This document shows positions 33,935 to 42,219 of a DNA stretch of 64,000 bases, in pieces. This stretch comes from Nocardioides aurantiacus. Lineage in GTDB: Bacteria > Actinomycetota > Actinomycetes > Propionibacteriales > Nocardioidaceae. Both the position numbers and the translations under genes were made by a program. Below the pieces are notes generated by a model that ran no database searches, was not told where the DNA came from, and was given only the letters and a program-made list of their open reading frames with translations. Location of the stretch: contig NZ_RKHO01000001.1 of NCBI RefSeq assembly GCF_003752505.1, positions 1,674,001 to 1,738,000 of the forward strand. The letters are read 5' to 3'. Position 1 is the stretch's first letter. The number at the start of each line of letters is the position of its first letter.

Positions 33935-34545
33935 CACGGCTCCGAGAGGCTGGGTGCCCGGCGGCCGCGGTCGGCCATCAGCAGCCGGACCTGCCAGGCG
34001 TAGAGCAGGCCCGCCCACCAGTACAGGCCCATCCCCCAGATCGCGAAGGCCCACCCGAAGACCAGGGACAGCGTGGCGACCGGACCCTCCCCGTCACCGA
34101 GGAACAGCAGCGGGAAGGCGTAGAGCAGCGCCGCGGTGGCGGCCTTGCCGAGGTAGTGCACCGGGAGCGCGGAGTAGCCCCGGGTGCGCAGGAACGGCAC
34201 CAGGCACCACAGGAAGGCGTCGCGTGCGGGCAGGATGATCGCCACCCACCACGGGATGATGTCGCGGTAGAGCAGCCCCACGACCGCAGCCAGGATGTAG
34301 AGCCGGTCGGCGACGGGGTCGAGGATCTCGCCCAGCTTGGAGGTCTGGTCGAGCTTGCGGGCGAGGTAGCCGTCGAGCCAGTCCGAGAAGCCCGAGACCA
34401 TGAGCACCACGAGGGCCCAGACGTCGGCCTCGGGACCGATGACCAGCCACAGGAACAGCGGGACGCCGGCCAGCCGCACCATGCTGATGATGTTCGGCAG
34501 CGTCCACACTGCCGAGGTGTGCGCGCCACTGGGCTGCCGGGCCAC
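33934..34545 (-). CDS. CDP-alcohol phosphatidyltransferase (Rv1822/PgsA2-like)
   Basis: 203 residues from GTG 34545, which has AGGAGG seven bases upstream; TAGGGT further upstream (34577-34582) gives a short leader. The canonical motif DWLDGYLARKLDQTSKLGEIL then DPVAD is complete. Several membrane helices follow. This is the first gene of the Rv1822-type block. It probably makes a phospholipid headgroup linkage, but phosphatidylglycerophosphate versus another product is not decided. Confidence 0.85.
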   Translation of the reverse strand: MARQPSGAHTSAVWTLPNIISMVRLAGVPLFLWLVIGPEADVWALVVLMVSGFSDWLDGYLARKLDQTSKLGEILDPVADRLYILAAVVGLLYRDIIPWWVAIILPARDAFLWCLVPFLRTRGYSALPVHYLGKAATAALLYAFPLLFLGDGEGPVATLSLVFGWAFAIWGMGLYWWAGLLYAWQVRLLMADRGRRAPSLSEP

Positions 34546-34595
34546 CGCGATGCCTCCTGACGGGTCGTCGGAGGTCACCCTAGCGACGGGGTCGT

Positions 34596-34739
34596 TCAGT
34601 TCAGGCAGCAGCCGCACCGCGGGCAGTGGGCGCGTCGTACGCCGCTCAGCTCCTGCCCGCAGCCGCAGACCAGCGGGCGCGCGTCGGCGGCGCCCGTGGT
34701 GGTGGTCGGCGCGTACAGCGCCATCTCGGTGGTGATCAT
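34596..34739 (-). CDS. Small cysteine-rich zinc-ribbon-like protein
   Basis: 47 residues starting MITTEMALYAP; a GAGGGG stretch precedes the ATG. The second half reads LVCGCGQELSGVRRAHCPRCGCCLN, with six cysteines and a histidine, including two CxC/CxxC pairs that could bind zinc. It is tucked between the phosphatidyltransferase gene and the pobA terminator. The function is unknown. Confidence 0.6.
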   Translation of the reverse strand: MITTEMALYAPTTTTGAADARPLVCGCGQELSGVRRAHCPRCGCCLN

Positions 34740-34839
34740 CGTCGGTGCCCCTCGTCGGTTCCTTCCGCACCATGGAACGCCCGACATGTGGACCCGGCAC
34801 GCGCAACACGCCGATCTAGTCCGAACGTGCTAGACGAAA

Positions 34840-34867
34840 GGACCGGGTGGTGTGGACCACCCGGTCC
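34840..34867 (-). terminator. Intrinsic terminator of pobA
   Basis: A 12-base perfect stem GGACCGGGTGGT / ACCACCCGGTCC with a four-base loop lies 39 bases past the pobA stop. On the minus strand it is followed by TTTCGTCT, a short U-rich run. Confidence 0.7.
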
Positions 34868-34905
34868 CGTCGGTCCCCGTGGTGGGACGGCGGGGCGCGG
34901 GGGGT

Positions 34906-36096
34906 TCAGCCGCGGGGCCAACCGGTGTAGCCCTCGGCGAGGTAGGTCGACCCGGCGGTCGAGGCCACCAGCGAGGTCAGCTCGCCCTCCTGCCGGCGTA
35001 CGTCGAAGTCGCTGGCCTCGGGCAGCCGGTGCAGCATCGTGGTCATCCAGTAGGAGAAGTGCTGCGCCTTCCAGACCCGCTCCAGCGCGCGCTCGCCGTA
35101 GGCGTCGAGCAGCCCGAGGTCCTGCTTGCCCAGCGCCCGCTCGACCTCCTCGGCCAGCACCCGCACGTCGGCCAGGGCGAGGTTGAGCCCCTTGGCACCG
35201 GTCGGCGGGACGGTGTGCGCCGCGTCGCCGGCGAGCAGGAGGCGGCCGTGGCGCATCGGCTCCTGCACGAAGCTGCGGAAGGGCAGCACGGTCTTGGAGG
35301 TGATCGGCCCCTGGCGCAGGGTGTAGCCGTTGGCGCCGACCCGGGTCTGCAGCTCCTCCCAGATCCGGTCGTCGCTCCACTGCTCGACGTCCTCGTCGGC
35401 GTCGCACTGGAAGTACATCCGCTGCAGGGTCTCGGTGCGCTGGCTGATCAGCGCGAACCCGCGGTCGGAGTGGTTGTAGATCAGCTCCGGAGCGCTGGGC
35501 GGGGCCTCGGCCAGGATGCCGAACCAGGCGTAGGGGTACTCGCGGAAGAACTGCCGCCGCTCCCCCGCCGGCACCGACCCGCGGCAGACGCCGCGGGACC
35601 CGTCGGCCCCGACCAGCAGCTCGCAGCGCACCTCGTGGCCCACCCCGTCGGCGTCGGTGAACCGCAGCAGCGGCTCCTCGCCGGTGAGGTCGTGCACCGA
35701 CACGTCGGTGACGCCGAAGCGGACGTCCCCGCCGTCGCGCTCCCGGGCGTCGGCGAGGTCGACGAAGACGTCGGTCTGGGGGTAGAGCTGCGCGGCCGCC
35801 CCGACCAGGGCCTCGAAGTCGATCCGGTGGCCGGCGCCGGCGAAGGCGAGCTCGATGCCGCCGTGGCGGTAGCCGTCGCGCAGCACCCGGTCGGAGACGC
35901 CGGTCTCCACCAGCATCCGCACGCTGTCCTGCTCGAGGATGCCGGCGCGGTGGGTCTGCTCGATCTCGCGGCGGGTCCGCACGTCGACGACGACCGACTC
36001 GATGCCGGACAGCGCGATCAGGTGGGACAGCATCAGGCCGGCGGGGCCTCCGCCGACGATGCCGACGCGGGTGCGGGTCAGCTGGGTCTGGGCCAT
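34906..36096 (-). CDS. pobA: 4-hydroxybenzoate 3-monooxygenase
   Basis: 396 residues, the normal length. This FAD enzyme converts 4-hydroxybenzoate to protocatechuate with NAD(P)H and oxygen. GGGPAGL (residues 15-21) binds the FAD ADP part, and GDAAHTVPPTGAKGLNLALAD near residue 285 binds its ribityl chain. Tyr residues in REYPYAWFG sit where the active-site tyrosine of the Pseudomonas enzyme lies. CAGGCT seven bases before the ATG suggests a leaderless start. A palindrome is centred 52 bases upstream. It feeds the pca operon. Confidence 0.95.
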   Translation of the reverse strand: MAQTQLTRTRVGIVGGGPAGLMLSHLIALSGIESVVVDVRTRREIEQTHRAGILEQDSVRMLVETGVSDRVLRDGYRHGGIELAFAGAGHRIDFEALVGAAAQLYPQTDVFVDLADARERDGGDVRFGVTDVSVHDLTGEEPLLRFTDADGVGHEVRCELLVGADGSRGVCRGSVPAGERRQFFREYPYAWFGILAEAPPSAPELIYNHSDRGFALISQRTETLQRMYFQCDADEDVEQWSDDRIWEELQTRVGANGYTLRQGPITSKTVLPFRSFVQEPMRHGRLLLAGDAAHTVPPTGAKGLNLALADVRVLAEEVERALGKQDLGLLDAYGERALERVWKAQHFSYWMTTMLHRLPEASDFDVRRQEGELTSLVASTAGSTYLAEGYTGWPRG

Positions 36097-36140
36097 GGGA
36101 CCGAGCCTGCCGGGCCGGCGTGACCGCGACCACACCCCGC

Positions 36141-36155
36141 TTCCGCTCACCGGAA
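36141..36155. promoter_or_regulatory. Predicted IclR-type operator upstream of pobA
   Basis: TTCCGCTCACCGGAA, a dyad with TTCCG/CGGAA arms, is centred 52 bases before the pobA ATG. The same pattern occurs at the same distance before pcaH and its divergent transporter. Position near -52 of a leaderless transcript fits activation by the adjacent IclR protein. Confidence 0.55.
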
Positions 36156-36171
36156 CCCAGGTCGGGCCCCG

Positions 36172-36198
36172 GCCGTCCGGGCCGTCCGGGCCGTCCGG
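36172..36198. repeat. Three tandem copies of a 9-base unit
   Basis: GCCGTCCGG occurs three times head to tail directly downstream of the iclR stop. It could fold with the following GCCCGGGCCC or be slippage-generated. No function is evident. Confidence 0.5.
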
Positions 36199-36200
36199 GC

Positions 36201-36962
36201 TCAGCCCGGGCCCGCGGCGGCGAGCGACCGACCGACGCCGTGGGCGGCCACCTGCAGCGCCGCCACCAGCCGCGGGGCGTCCGTGCGCAGGCTGGGCACG
36301 ACGATGCCGAGCGCGGCCACCACCGCGCCACCGGCTCGCACCGGCACGGCGACCGAGCAGGCCCCCAGGCTCATCTCCTCGCTGGTGGTGGCGTGGTCCT
36401 CCTCCAGGACCCGCCGCAGCTGGCGCTGCAGGACGCCGGGCTGGCTCACGGTGTACGGCGTGATCCGGGTCAGCCCGGAGAGCACCTCCTGCTGCACGGC
36501 CGGCGGCGCGTGGGCGAGGAGCACCTTGCCGACCCCGGTCGCGTGCAGCGGCAGACGGGAGCCGATGGTGCTGACGACCGGCACCGAGGCGTTGCCGGAG
36601 AGGCGGTCGACGTAGAGCACCTGGACGCCGTCGCGGACCGCCAGGTGGACGGTGGCGTGGGTCGCGCCGTAGAGGTCGTGCAGGTGCGGCGAGGCGACGT
36701 CGCGCAGCCCGGTCTGCACGGGCGCGAGCATGCCGACGTCCCACAGCCGACGCCCGATGACGTAGTCCCCGGACGTGGTGCGCCGCAGCGCGCCCCAGGC
36801 GACGAGCTCGCCCACCAACCGGTGCGCGGTCGCCACCGGCAGCCCGGCCCGGGCGGCCAGGTCGGTCAGGGTCAGCCGTCGGTGGCGCTCGTCGAAGGCC
36901 CCCACCAGCGCCAGCGCACGGCCGGTGACGCTCGCCCCGGGCGTCGCGCTGTTCCCCGCCAT
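36201..36962 (-). CDS. IclR family transcriptional regulator (PobR/PcaR-like)
   Basis: 253 residues from ATG 36962, nine bases past GGGAGG; an ATG three codons earlier abuts that sequence. The N-terminal winged helix reads LTDLAARAGLPVATAHRLVGELVAWGAL. The C-terminal IclR effector domain includes HLAVRDGVQVLYVDRL and LHATGVGKVLLAHAP. IclR proteins control pob and pca genes in many bacteria. Location between pobA and the transporter, plus shared palindromes, supports that role here. Confidence 0.88.
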   Translation of the reverse strand: MAGNSATPGASVTGRALALVGAFDERHRRLTLTDLAARAGLPVATAHRLVGELVAWGALRRTTSGDYVIGRRLWDVGMLAPVQTGLRDVASPHLHDLYGATHATVHLAVRDGVQVLYVDRLSGNASVPVVSTIGSRLPLHATGVGKVLLAHAPPAVQQEVLSGLTRITPYTVSQPGVLQRQLRRVLEEDHATTSEEMSLGACSVAVPVRAGGAVVAALGIVVPSLRTDAPRLVAALQVAAHGVGRSLAAAGPG

Positions 36963-36973
36963 GTCGGCCATCC

Positions 36974-36988
36974 TCCCACTGGGCGGAA
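36974..36988. promoter_or_regulatory. Degenerate copy of the pob/pca palindrome upstream of iclR
   Basis: On the minus strand TTCCGCCCAGTGGGA keeps the left arm and centre of the operator seen at 38305, with the right arm altered. It is centred 19 bases before the iclR start and overlaps its ribosome site, a position suited to negative autoregulation. Confidence 0.4.
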
Positions 36989-37001
36989 GCCGGTGGGTCG
37001 C

Positions 37002-38261
37002 TCAGGCCGCGACGGCCTCCTCGCGACGGAGGTGAGCGGGGACGGTGGCCAGGGCGCCGACGGCGAGCAGGGCGGCGACAGCGAAGGCGTAGAAGCCCCA
37101 CGGGTAGGCAATGCCGGCGGTGACCAGGGCGCCGCCGAGGAAGGGGCCCACGATGGCGCCGATGCGACCGACCCCGGCGGCCAGGCCGAGGGCGGTGCCG
37201 CGGATCTCCGGCGGGTAGAGGTGGCCCACGAAGGCGTAGACGAGCACCTGGGCGCTGAACACGAAGATGCCGGCCAGCAGCACCGCGCCGTACACCACGA
37301 GGGTGCTGTCCATCCGGATCGACAGCAGCGCGAGGAACACCGCGGCGAGGCCGAACCACAGCAGCACGGTGGGCTTGTTGCCGCGCGAGTCCGAGATGCC
37401 GCCGGCCACGAGGAGGCCGATCACGGCCCCGACGTTGAGCACGAGCAGCAGGCCGGTGCCGGCCTCGATGGAGTAGCCCGCCTCGCCCATGATCGTGGGC
37501 AGCCAGGTGTTGAGCCCGTAGACGAGCAGCAGGCCCATGAAGGACGCGACCCACAGCCCGATGCTCACCGCAAGGTAGCGGCCGCGGACGACGTCGCCGC
37601 TGCGGACCGCCACGGTGCCGCGCCCGGCGTCGCGGTCGGCCACGGCGCGCAGGTAGGTCTCGGACTCGGGGAGCTTGAGCCACATCACCGGCAGCGTCGC
37701 CAGGCCGAGCAGGCCGCCGACGACGAACATCGCGCGCCAGCCGAGCGGCTCGATGAGCACGAGGGCCAGCAGGGCGGTCAGCACGGCGCCGACGTGGTAG
37801 CCGGTCATCATCCGGGTGACGGCGGTGCCGCCGCGCCCCCGGGGAGCGTGCTCGGTCATGAAGGCCAGCGCGGTCGGCAGGCAGGCGCCGAGGCCCAGCC
37901 CGGCGAGGAAGCGCAGCGCGATGAACTGCGTGGTGTCCTGGGCGACCGCGATCGCCAGGGTGAGCACCGAGAACAGCGCGATGCACCCGATCAGCGTCAC
38001 CCGGCGGCCCACCCGGTCGGTCAGCGGACCGACCGCGACGGCGCCGATCCCGACCCCGACCAGCCCCAGGGTGGAGGCGGCGGTGAGCGAGGAGGCGGTG
38101 AAGCCGAGGTCGCCGCTCGCCTTGAGGGTGGGGATGACCGCGCCGAGGACGACGAGGTCGAAGCCGTCGAGGGCGACGGCGATCCAGCAGAGCCAGACCG
38201 GCCAGAGGTCGCGCCCGGTGCTGGACGAGGACGCGGGGTCGTGGTGGGACGAGGCGCTCAT
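37002..38261 (-). CDS. MFS transporter of the aromatic acid:H+ symporter type (PcaK-like)
   Basis: 419 residues with 12 predicted helices. The first helix has the aromatic acid symporter motif DGFDLVVLGAVIP, and the loop GPLTDRVGRR is the MFS signature. The context predicts uptake of 4-hydroxybenzoate or protocatechuate. CACGGT six bases before the ATG suggests a leaderless start. The divergent palindrome at 38305 is centred 51 bases upstream. Confidence 0.9.
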   Translation of the reverse strand: MSASSHHDPASSSSTGRDLWPVWLCWIAVALDGFDLVVLGAVIPTLKASGDLGFTASSLTAASTLGLVGVGIGAVAVGPLTDRVGRRVTLIGCIALFSVLTLAIAVAQDTTQFIALRFLAGLGLGACLPTALAFMTEHAPRGRGGTAVTRMMTGYHVGAVLTALLALVLIEPLGWRAMFVVGGLLGLATLPVMWLKLPESETYLRAVADRDAGRGTVAVRSGDVVRGRYLAVSIGLWVASFMGLLLVYGLNTWLPTIMGEAGYSIEAGTGLLLVLNVGAVIGLLVAGGISDSRGNKPTVLLWFGLAAVFLALLSIRMDSTLVVYGAVLLAGIFVFSAQVLVYAFVGHLYPPEIRGTALGLAAGVGRIGAIVGPFLGGALVTAGIAYPWGFYAFAVAALLAVGALATVPAHLRREEAVAA

Positions 38262-38304
38262 GGGGTGACCGTGGCAGCCGGACGTGACGGCAGCCACATC
38301 ACGA

Positions 38305-38319
38305 TTCCGCCCAGCGGAA
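38305..38319. promoter_or_regulatory. Predicted IclR-type operator between the transporter gene and pcaH
   Basis: TTCCGC-CCA-GCGGAA is a perfect dyad with six-base arms. Its centre is 51 bases from the transporter ATG on one side and 52 from the pcaH GTG on the other, so one dimer could serve both divergent leaderless promoters. Confidence 0.6.
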
Positions 38320-38363
38320 GGCGGGGGGCCGGCCCCGTCGGGCTCCTCCCCTACGTTGCAGGG

Positions 38364-39149
38364 GTGACGACCTCCACCACCGACACCGCACCGGACGCCG
38401 CCGCTGCCACCCAGGCCTCGATCGACGCCGAGATCGCCGGCATCCGCGAGGAGTACGACGCGGCGGGGCGCGAGGAGACGCGCCCCCGCCTCGACTACCC
38501 GCCCTACCGGTCGAGCCTGCTGCGCCACCCCACCAAGGACCTCCACCACGCCGACCCCGAGGGCGTCGAGCTCGTCGCCCCCGTCTTCGGCCACCGCGAC
38601 GTCGGGACGACCGAGGCCGACCTGACCATCCAGCACGGCGGCGACCCGGTCGGCGAGCGGATGGTCGTCACCGGGCGCGTGCTCGACGCCGACGGCCGGC
38701 CGGTGCGCCACCAGCTCGTCGAGGTGTGGCAGGCCAACGCGGCCGGGCGCTACATTCACCAGCGCGACCAGCACCCCGCCCCGGTCGACCCCCACTTCAC
38801 CGGGGTCGGGCGCTGCCTGACCGACGCCGAGGGCACCTACCGCTTCACCACCGTCAAGCCCGGTCCCTACCCGTGGAAGAACCACCGCAACGCCTGGCGC
38901 CCGGCGCACATCCACTTCTCGTTGTTCGGGACGGAGTTCACGCAGCGGATGATCACGCAGATGTACTTCCCCGGCGACCCGCTGTTCGCGCTCGACCCGA
39001 TCTACCAGGCGATCGTCGACCCCCGCGCGCGCGAGCGGCTGGTCGCGGCGTACGACCACGACGTGACGCAGCACGAGTGGGCCACCGGCTACCGCTGGGA
39101 CATCGTGCTCACCGGCACGCACCGCACCCCGATGGAGGCCGAGCAGTGA
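38364..39149 (+). CDS. pcaH: Protocatechuate 3,4-dioxygenase beta subunit
   Basis: 261 residues, GTG start with TACGTT six bases upstream. This is the iron-binding subunit of the ring-cleaving enzyme that makes 3-carboxy-cis,cis-muconate. The four Fe(III) ligands are visible: Tyr130 (AGRYIH), Tyr169 (GPYPW), His182 and His184 (AHIHF). It overlaps pcaG by GTGA. First gene of the pca operon. Confidence 0.95.
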   Translation: MTTSTTDTAPDAAAATQASIDAEIAGIREEYDAAGREETRPRLDYPPYRSSLLRHPTKDLHHADPEGVELVAPVFGHRDVGTTEADLTIQHGGDPVGERMVVTGRVLDADGRPVRHQLVEVWQANAAGRYIHQRDQHPAPVDPHFTGVGRCLTDAEGTYRFTTVKPGPYPWKNHRNAWRPAHIHFSLFGTEFTQRMITQMYFPGDPLFALDPIYQAIVDPRARERLVAAYDHDVTQHEWATGYRWDIVLTGTHRTPMEAEQ

Positions 39150-39718
39150 GCGACCCCACCTCCCCCCGGGTGGCGACACCCGGCCAGACCATCGGACCGT
39201 TCTTCGGCTACGCCCTGCCCGTCGAGGGCGGCGAACAGCTGGTCCCGGCACAGCACCCGGGCGCCGTACGCCTGCGCGGCACGGTGTACGACGGCCACGG
39301 CGACCCGGTCCCGGACGCGCTGGTCGAGATCTGGCAGGCCGACGCCGACGGTCGCACCCCGACCGCCGAGGGCTCGCTGCGGCGCGACCCGTTCGAGTTC
39401 ACCGGCTTCGGCCGTACGCCGGTCGACCCGGCCGGCCGCTACACCTTCACCACCGTCGCGCCGGGTGCGACCGCCCCCGGCCGGGCCCCCTTCGTGGCGA
39501 TGACGGTCTTCGCCCGCGGCCTGCTCGACCGGCTGCTGACCCGCGTCTACCTGCCGCTCGACGAGGCGGTGCTGGCCGCCGACCCGTTCCTGGCCGGTGT
39601 CCCGGAGGACCGGCGGCACACCCTGGTGGCGACGCGGGACGAGCACGGCTTCGTCTTCGACGTCCGGCTCCAGGGCGAGGACGAGACGGTGTTCCTGAGC
39701 CACGGGTCCCCCGCCTGA
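39146..39718 (+). CDS. pcaG: Protocatechuate 3,4-dioxygenase alpha subunit
   Basis: 190 residues, GTG start coupled to pcaH. It shares the intradiol dioxygenase fold (TPGQTIGPFFGYALP, DALVEIWQADADG) but lacks the iron ligands, as expected for the alpha subunit, which completes the active site. The stop TGA overlaps the pcaB ATG by one base. Confidence 0.94.
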   Translation: MSDPTSPRVATPGQTIGPFFGYALPVEGGEQLVPAQHPGAVRLRGTVYDGHGDPVPDALVEIWQADADGRTPTAEGSLRRDPFEFTGFGRTPVDPAGRYTFTTVAPGATAPGRAPFVAMTVFARGLLDRLLTRVYLPLDEAVLAADPFLAGVPEDRRHTLVATRDEHGFVFDVRLQGEDETVFLSHGSPA

Positions 39719-40962
39719 TGGCGGACCTGCTGTGGCCCGGTGACGAGCGGGCGGGCGAGGTCTTCACCGACGCCGCCCTGCTGCACGGCCTGGTCGCGGT
39801 GGAGCAGGCGTGGCTCGACGTGCTCGTCGACCGCGGCATCGCCCCGTCCGCGGCCCGCCGCGACCTCACCTCGTTGGTCACCTCCGCCGACGTCACCCTG
39901 GTCGCCTCGCGCGCGGAGTCCAGCGGCAACCCGCTGGTGCCGCTGCTGACCCTGCTGCGCGAGCGGGGCGGCCGCCCCGTGGCCGACCCCGGCCGCTGGC
40001 TGCACCGGGGGCTCACCAGCCAGGACGTCGTCGACACCGCGCTCGTCCTCGGCGCCCGCGCCGCGACACGGGAGCTGCTGGGGTCGCTCGACCGCCAGGT
40101 CAGCGCGCTCGCGACGCTGGCCGAGCGGCACCGCGACGACCTCATGGCCGGACGCACCCTGACCCAGCACGCCGTCCCCCTCACCTTCGGGCTCAAGGCG
40201 GCCCAGTGGCTGCGCGGCGTGCTCGACGCCCGCGACGCCCTGCGCGGCCTGCGCTTCCCGGTGCAGGTCGGCGGCGCCGCAGGCACCCTGGCCGCGGTGG
40301 CCGAGATCGCGGGCGGTCCCGACGCCGCCCTGGCCACGGTCGCCGACGTCGCCCGGTCGCTCGGCCTGGAGCCGTCGCCGCCCTGGCACACCGTCCGCAC
40401 CCCCTTCACGGCGTACGCCGACGCCCTGGTCCGCACCACCGACGCGCTGGGCCACGTCGCCAACGACGTGCTGGTGCTGGCCCGCCCCGAGGTCGGGGAG
40501 CTCGCCGAGCCGGCCGTCGCCGGGCGGGGCGGGTCCTCGACGATGCCGCAGAAGGCCAACCCCGTGCTCAGCGTGCTCGTGCGCCGCGCCGCGCTGGCCG
40601 CCCCGGCCCTGGGGGCCCAGCTCCACCTGGCCGCCGCCGAGGCGGTCGACGAGCGGCCCGACGGCGGCTGGCACACCGAGTGGGCGACGCTGGCCACGCT
40701 GTCGCGCCGCACGCTCGTCGCCGCCTCGCAGGCCGCCGAGCTGCTCGAGGGCCTCCACGTCGACACCGGCGCGATGAGCGCCCTGGTCGCGCAGCGGTCC
40801 TCCGCGCTGCTGGCCGAGCGCCGCAGCATGCGCGAGCTCACCGCGCCCCCCGTGGGCTCCACCCGGCCCCGGCCCGAGGACGACTTCGACCCGGCGCACT
40901 ACCTGGGTGCCACCGCGAGCATCATCGACGGCGTGCTCGCCCGCGCCCGTGAGGAGAACTAG
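39718..40962 (+). CDS. pcaB: 3-carboxy-cis,cis-muconate cycloisomerase
   Basis: 414 residues. It belongs to the fumarase/aspartase superfamily and converts carboxymuconate to 4-carboxymuconolactone. The signature GSSTMPQKANPV carries the catalytic loop serine. LHRGLTSQDVVDTAL is the second conserved block. The stop TAG is followed immediately by the pcaL ATG. Confidence 0.93.
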   Translation: MADLLWPGDERAGEVFTDAALLHGLVAVEQAWLDVLVDRGIAPSAARRDLTSLVTSADVTLVASRAESSGNPLVPLLTLLRERGGRPVADPGRWLHRGLTSQDVVDTALVLGARAATRELLGSLDRQVSALATLAERHRDDLMAGRTLTQHAVPLTFGLKAAQWLRGVLDARDALRGLRFPVQVGGAAGTLAAVAEIAGGPDAALATVADVARSLGLEPSPPWHTVRTPFTAYADALVRTTDALGHVANDVLVLARPEVGELAEPAVAGRGGSSTMPQKANPVLSVLVRRAALAAPALGAQLHLAAAEAVDERPDGGWHTEWATLATLSRRTLVAASQAAELLEGLHVDTGAMSALVAQRSSALLAERRSMRELTAPPVGSTRPRPEDDFDPAHYLGATASIIDGVLARAREEN

Positions 40963-42219
40963 ATGGACGCCCCCACCGTGACCGCCGCCCGGCTGACCGG
41001 CGCCGCCCACCGCGAGCGGCTCCCGCTGCTGGTGCTGGGTCCCTCGCTCGGCACCTCGGCGGCGACGCTGTGGACCGGCTGCGCCCGCGCCGGGTTGACC
41101 GAGGTCTTCGACGTGCTGGCCTGGGACCTCCCCGGCCACGGCTACAACCACTCCGTGCCCGAGCAGCCGTTCACGGTCGCCGACCTCGCCGCCGGCGTGC
41201 TCCGGGTCGTCGAGGACGTGCTGGAGCAGCGCGGCGAGCTGGGCGGCCACTTCGCCTACGCCGGTGACTCGGTCGGCGGCGCGGTCGGCCTGCAGCTGCT
41301 GCTCGACCACCCCGACCGGCTCACCGCGGCGGTGCTGCTCTGCACCGGGGCACAGATCGGCGAGCCCGCGATGTGGGAGGGCCGGGTGGGCCAGGTCAGC
41401 GTCTCCGGGACCGCCGTGATGGTGGCGGGGTCGGCCGAGCGCTGGTTCGCCCCGGGCTTCCTCGAGCGTTCCCCCGAGACCGGGTCGGCGCTGCTCCATG
41501 CCCTGGCCGAGGCCGACGATCGGGGGTACGCCCTGGTCTGCCAGGCGCTGGCCGGGTTCGACGTACGCCAGCGGCTGGCCGAGGTCACCGCGCCCGTCCT
41601 CGCGGTCGCCGGCGTCCACGACGTCGCCACGCCCCCGGCCAAGCTCCAGGAGATCGCCGGTGGCGTCCGCGACGGCCGCTACGTCGAGCTCGCCGACACC
41701 GCACACCTCGCCCCGGCCGAGCAGCCCGAGCGGGTCGCGGCCCTGATCCGCGAGCACGTCCTCGGCGAGCAGCCGGCCCCGCCGACCGACGCTGTCGACG
41801 ACGGCGGCGACGACGGGCGCTACGCCGCCGGCATGGTCGTGCGCCGGGAGGTGCTCGGCGACGCCCACGTCGACCGCGCCACCGCGGCCACGAACGACTT
41901 CACGGCCGACTTCCAGCGCTTCATCACCGAGTACGCCTGGGGCGGGGTGTGGACCCGCCCGGGCCTGGACCGCCGCAGCCGCTCGATGATCACCCTCACC
42001 GCCCTGGTCGCCCGGGGTCACCACGAGGAGCTCGCGATGCACGTGCGGGCCGCGATCACCAACGGCCTCACCGTCGCCGAGATCCGCGAGGTGCTCCTGC
42101 AGAGCGCGATCTACTGCGGCGTCCCCGACGCCAACTCCGCCTTCCGCGTCGCGCAGCAGGTCCTCACCGACCTCGGCGTCGACACCACCGACCTGGCCCC
42201 CACCGGAGGAACCCGATGA
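40963..42219 (+). CDS. pcaL: Bifunctional 3-oxoadipate enol-lactonase / 4-carboxymuconolactone decarboxylase
   Basis: 418 residues, a PcaD-PcaC fusion. The N-terminal alpha/beta hydrolase (to about residue 270) has the nucleophile GDSVGG (Ser103), acid GVHDVATP and base TAHLAP. The C-terminal 130 residues are the carboxymuconolactone decarboxylase domain (RSRSMITLTALVARGHHEELAMHVRA in part, AIYCGVPDAN). Fusion lets two consecutive reactions occur on one chain and is known in actinobacteria. The stop overlaps pcaF by ATGA. Confidence 0.94.
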   Translation: MDAPTVTAARLTGAAHRERLPLLVLGPSLGTSAATLWTGCARAGLTEVFDVLAWDLPGHGYNHSVPEQPFTVADLAAGVLRVVEDVLEQRGELGGHFAYAGDSVGGAVGLQLLLDHPDRLTAAVLLCTGAQIGEPAMWEGRVGQVSVSGTAVMVAGSAERWFAPGFLERSPETGSALLHALAEADDRGYALVCQALAGFDVRQRLAEVTAPVLAVAGVHDVATPPAKLQEIAGGVRDGRYVELADTAHLAPAEQPERVAALIREHVLGEQPAPPTDAVDDGGDDGRYAAGMVVRREVLGDAHVDRATAATNDFTADFQRFITEYAWGGVWTRPGLDRRSRSMITLTALVARGHHEELAMHVRAAITNGLTVAEIREVLLQSAIYCGVPDANSAFRVAQQVLTDLGVDTTDLAPTGGTR

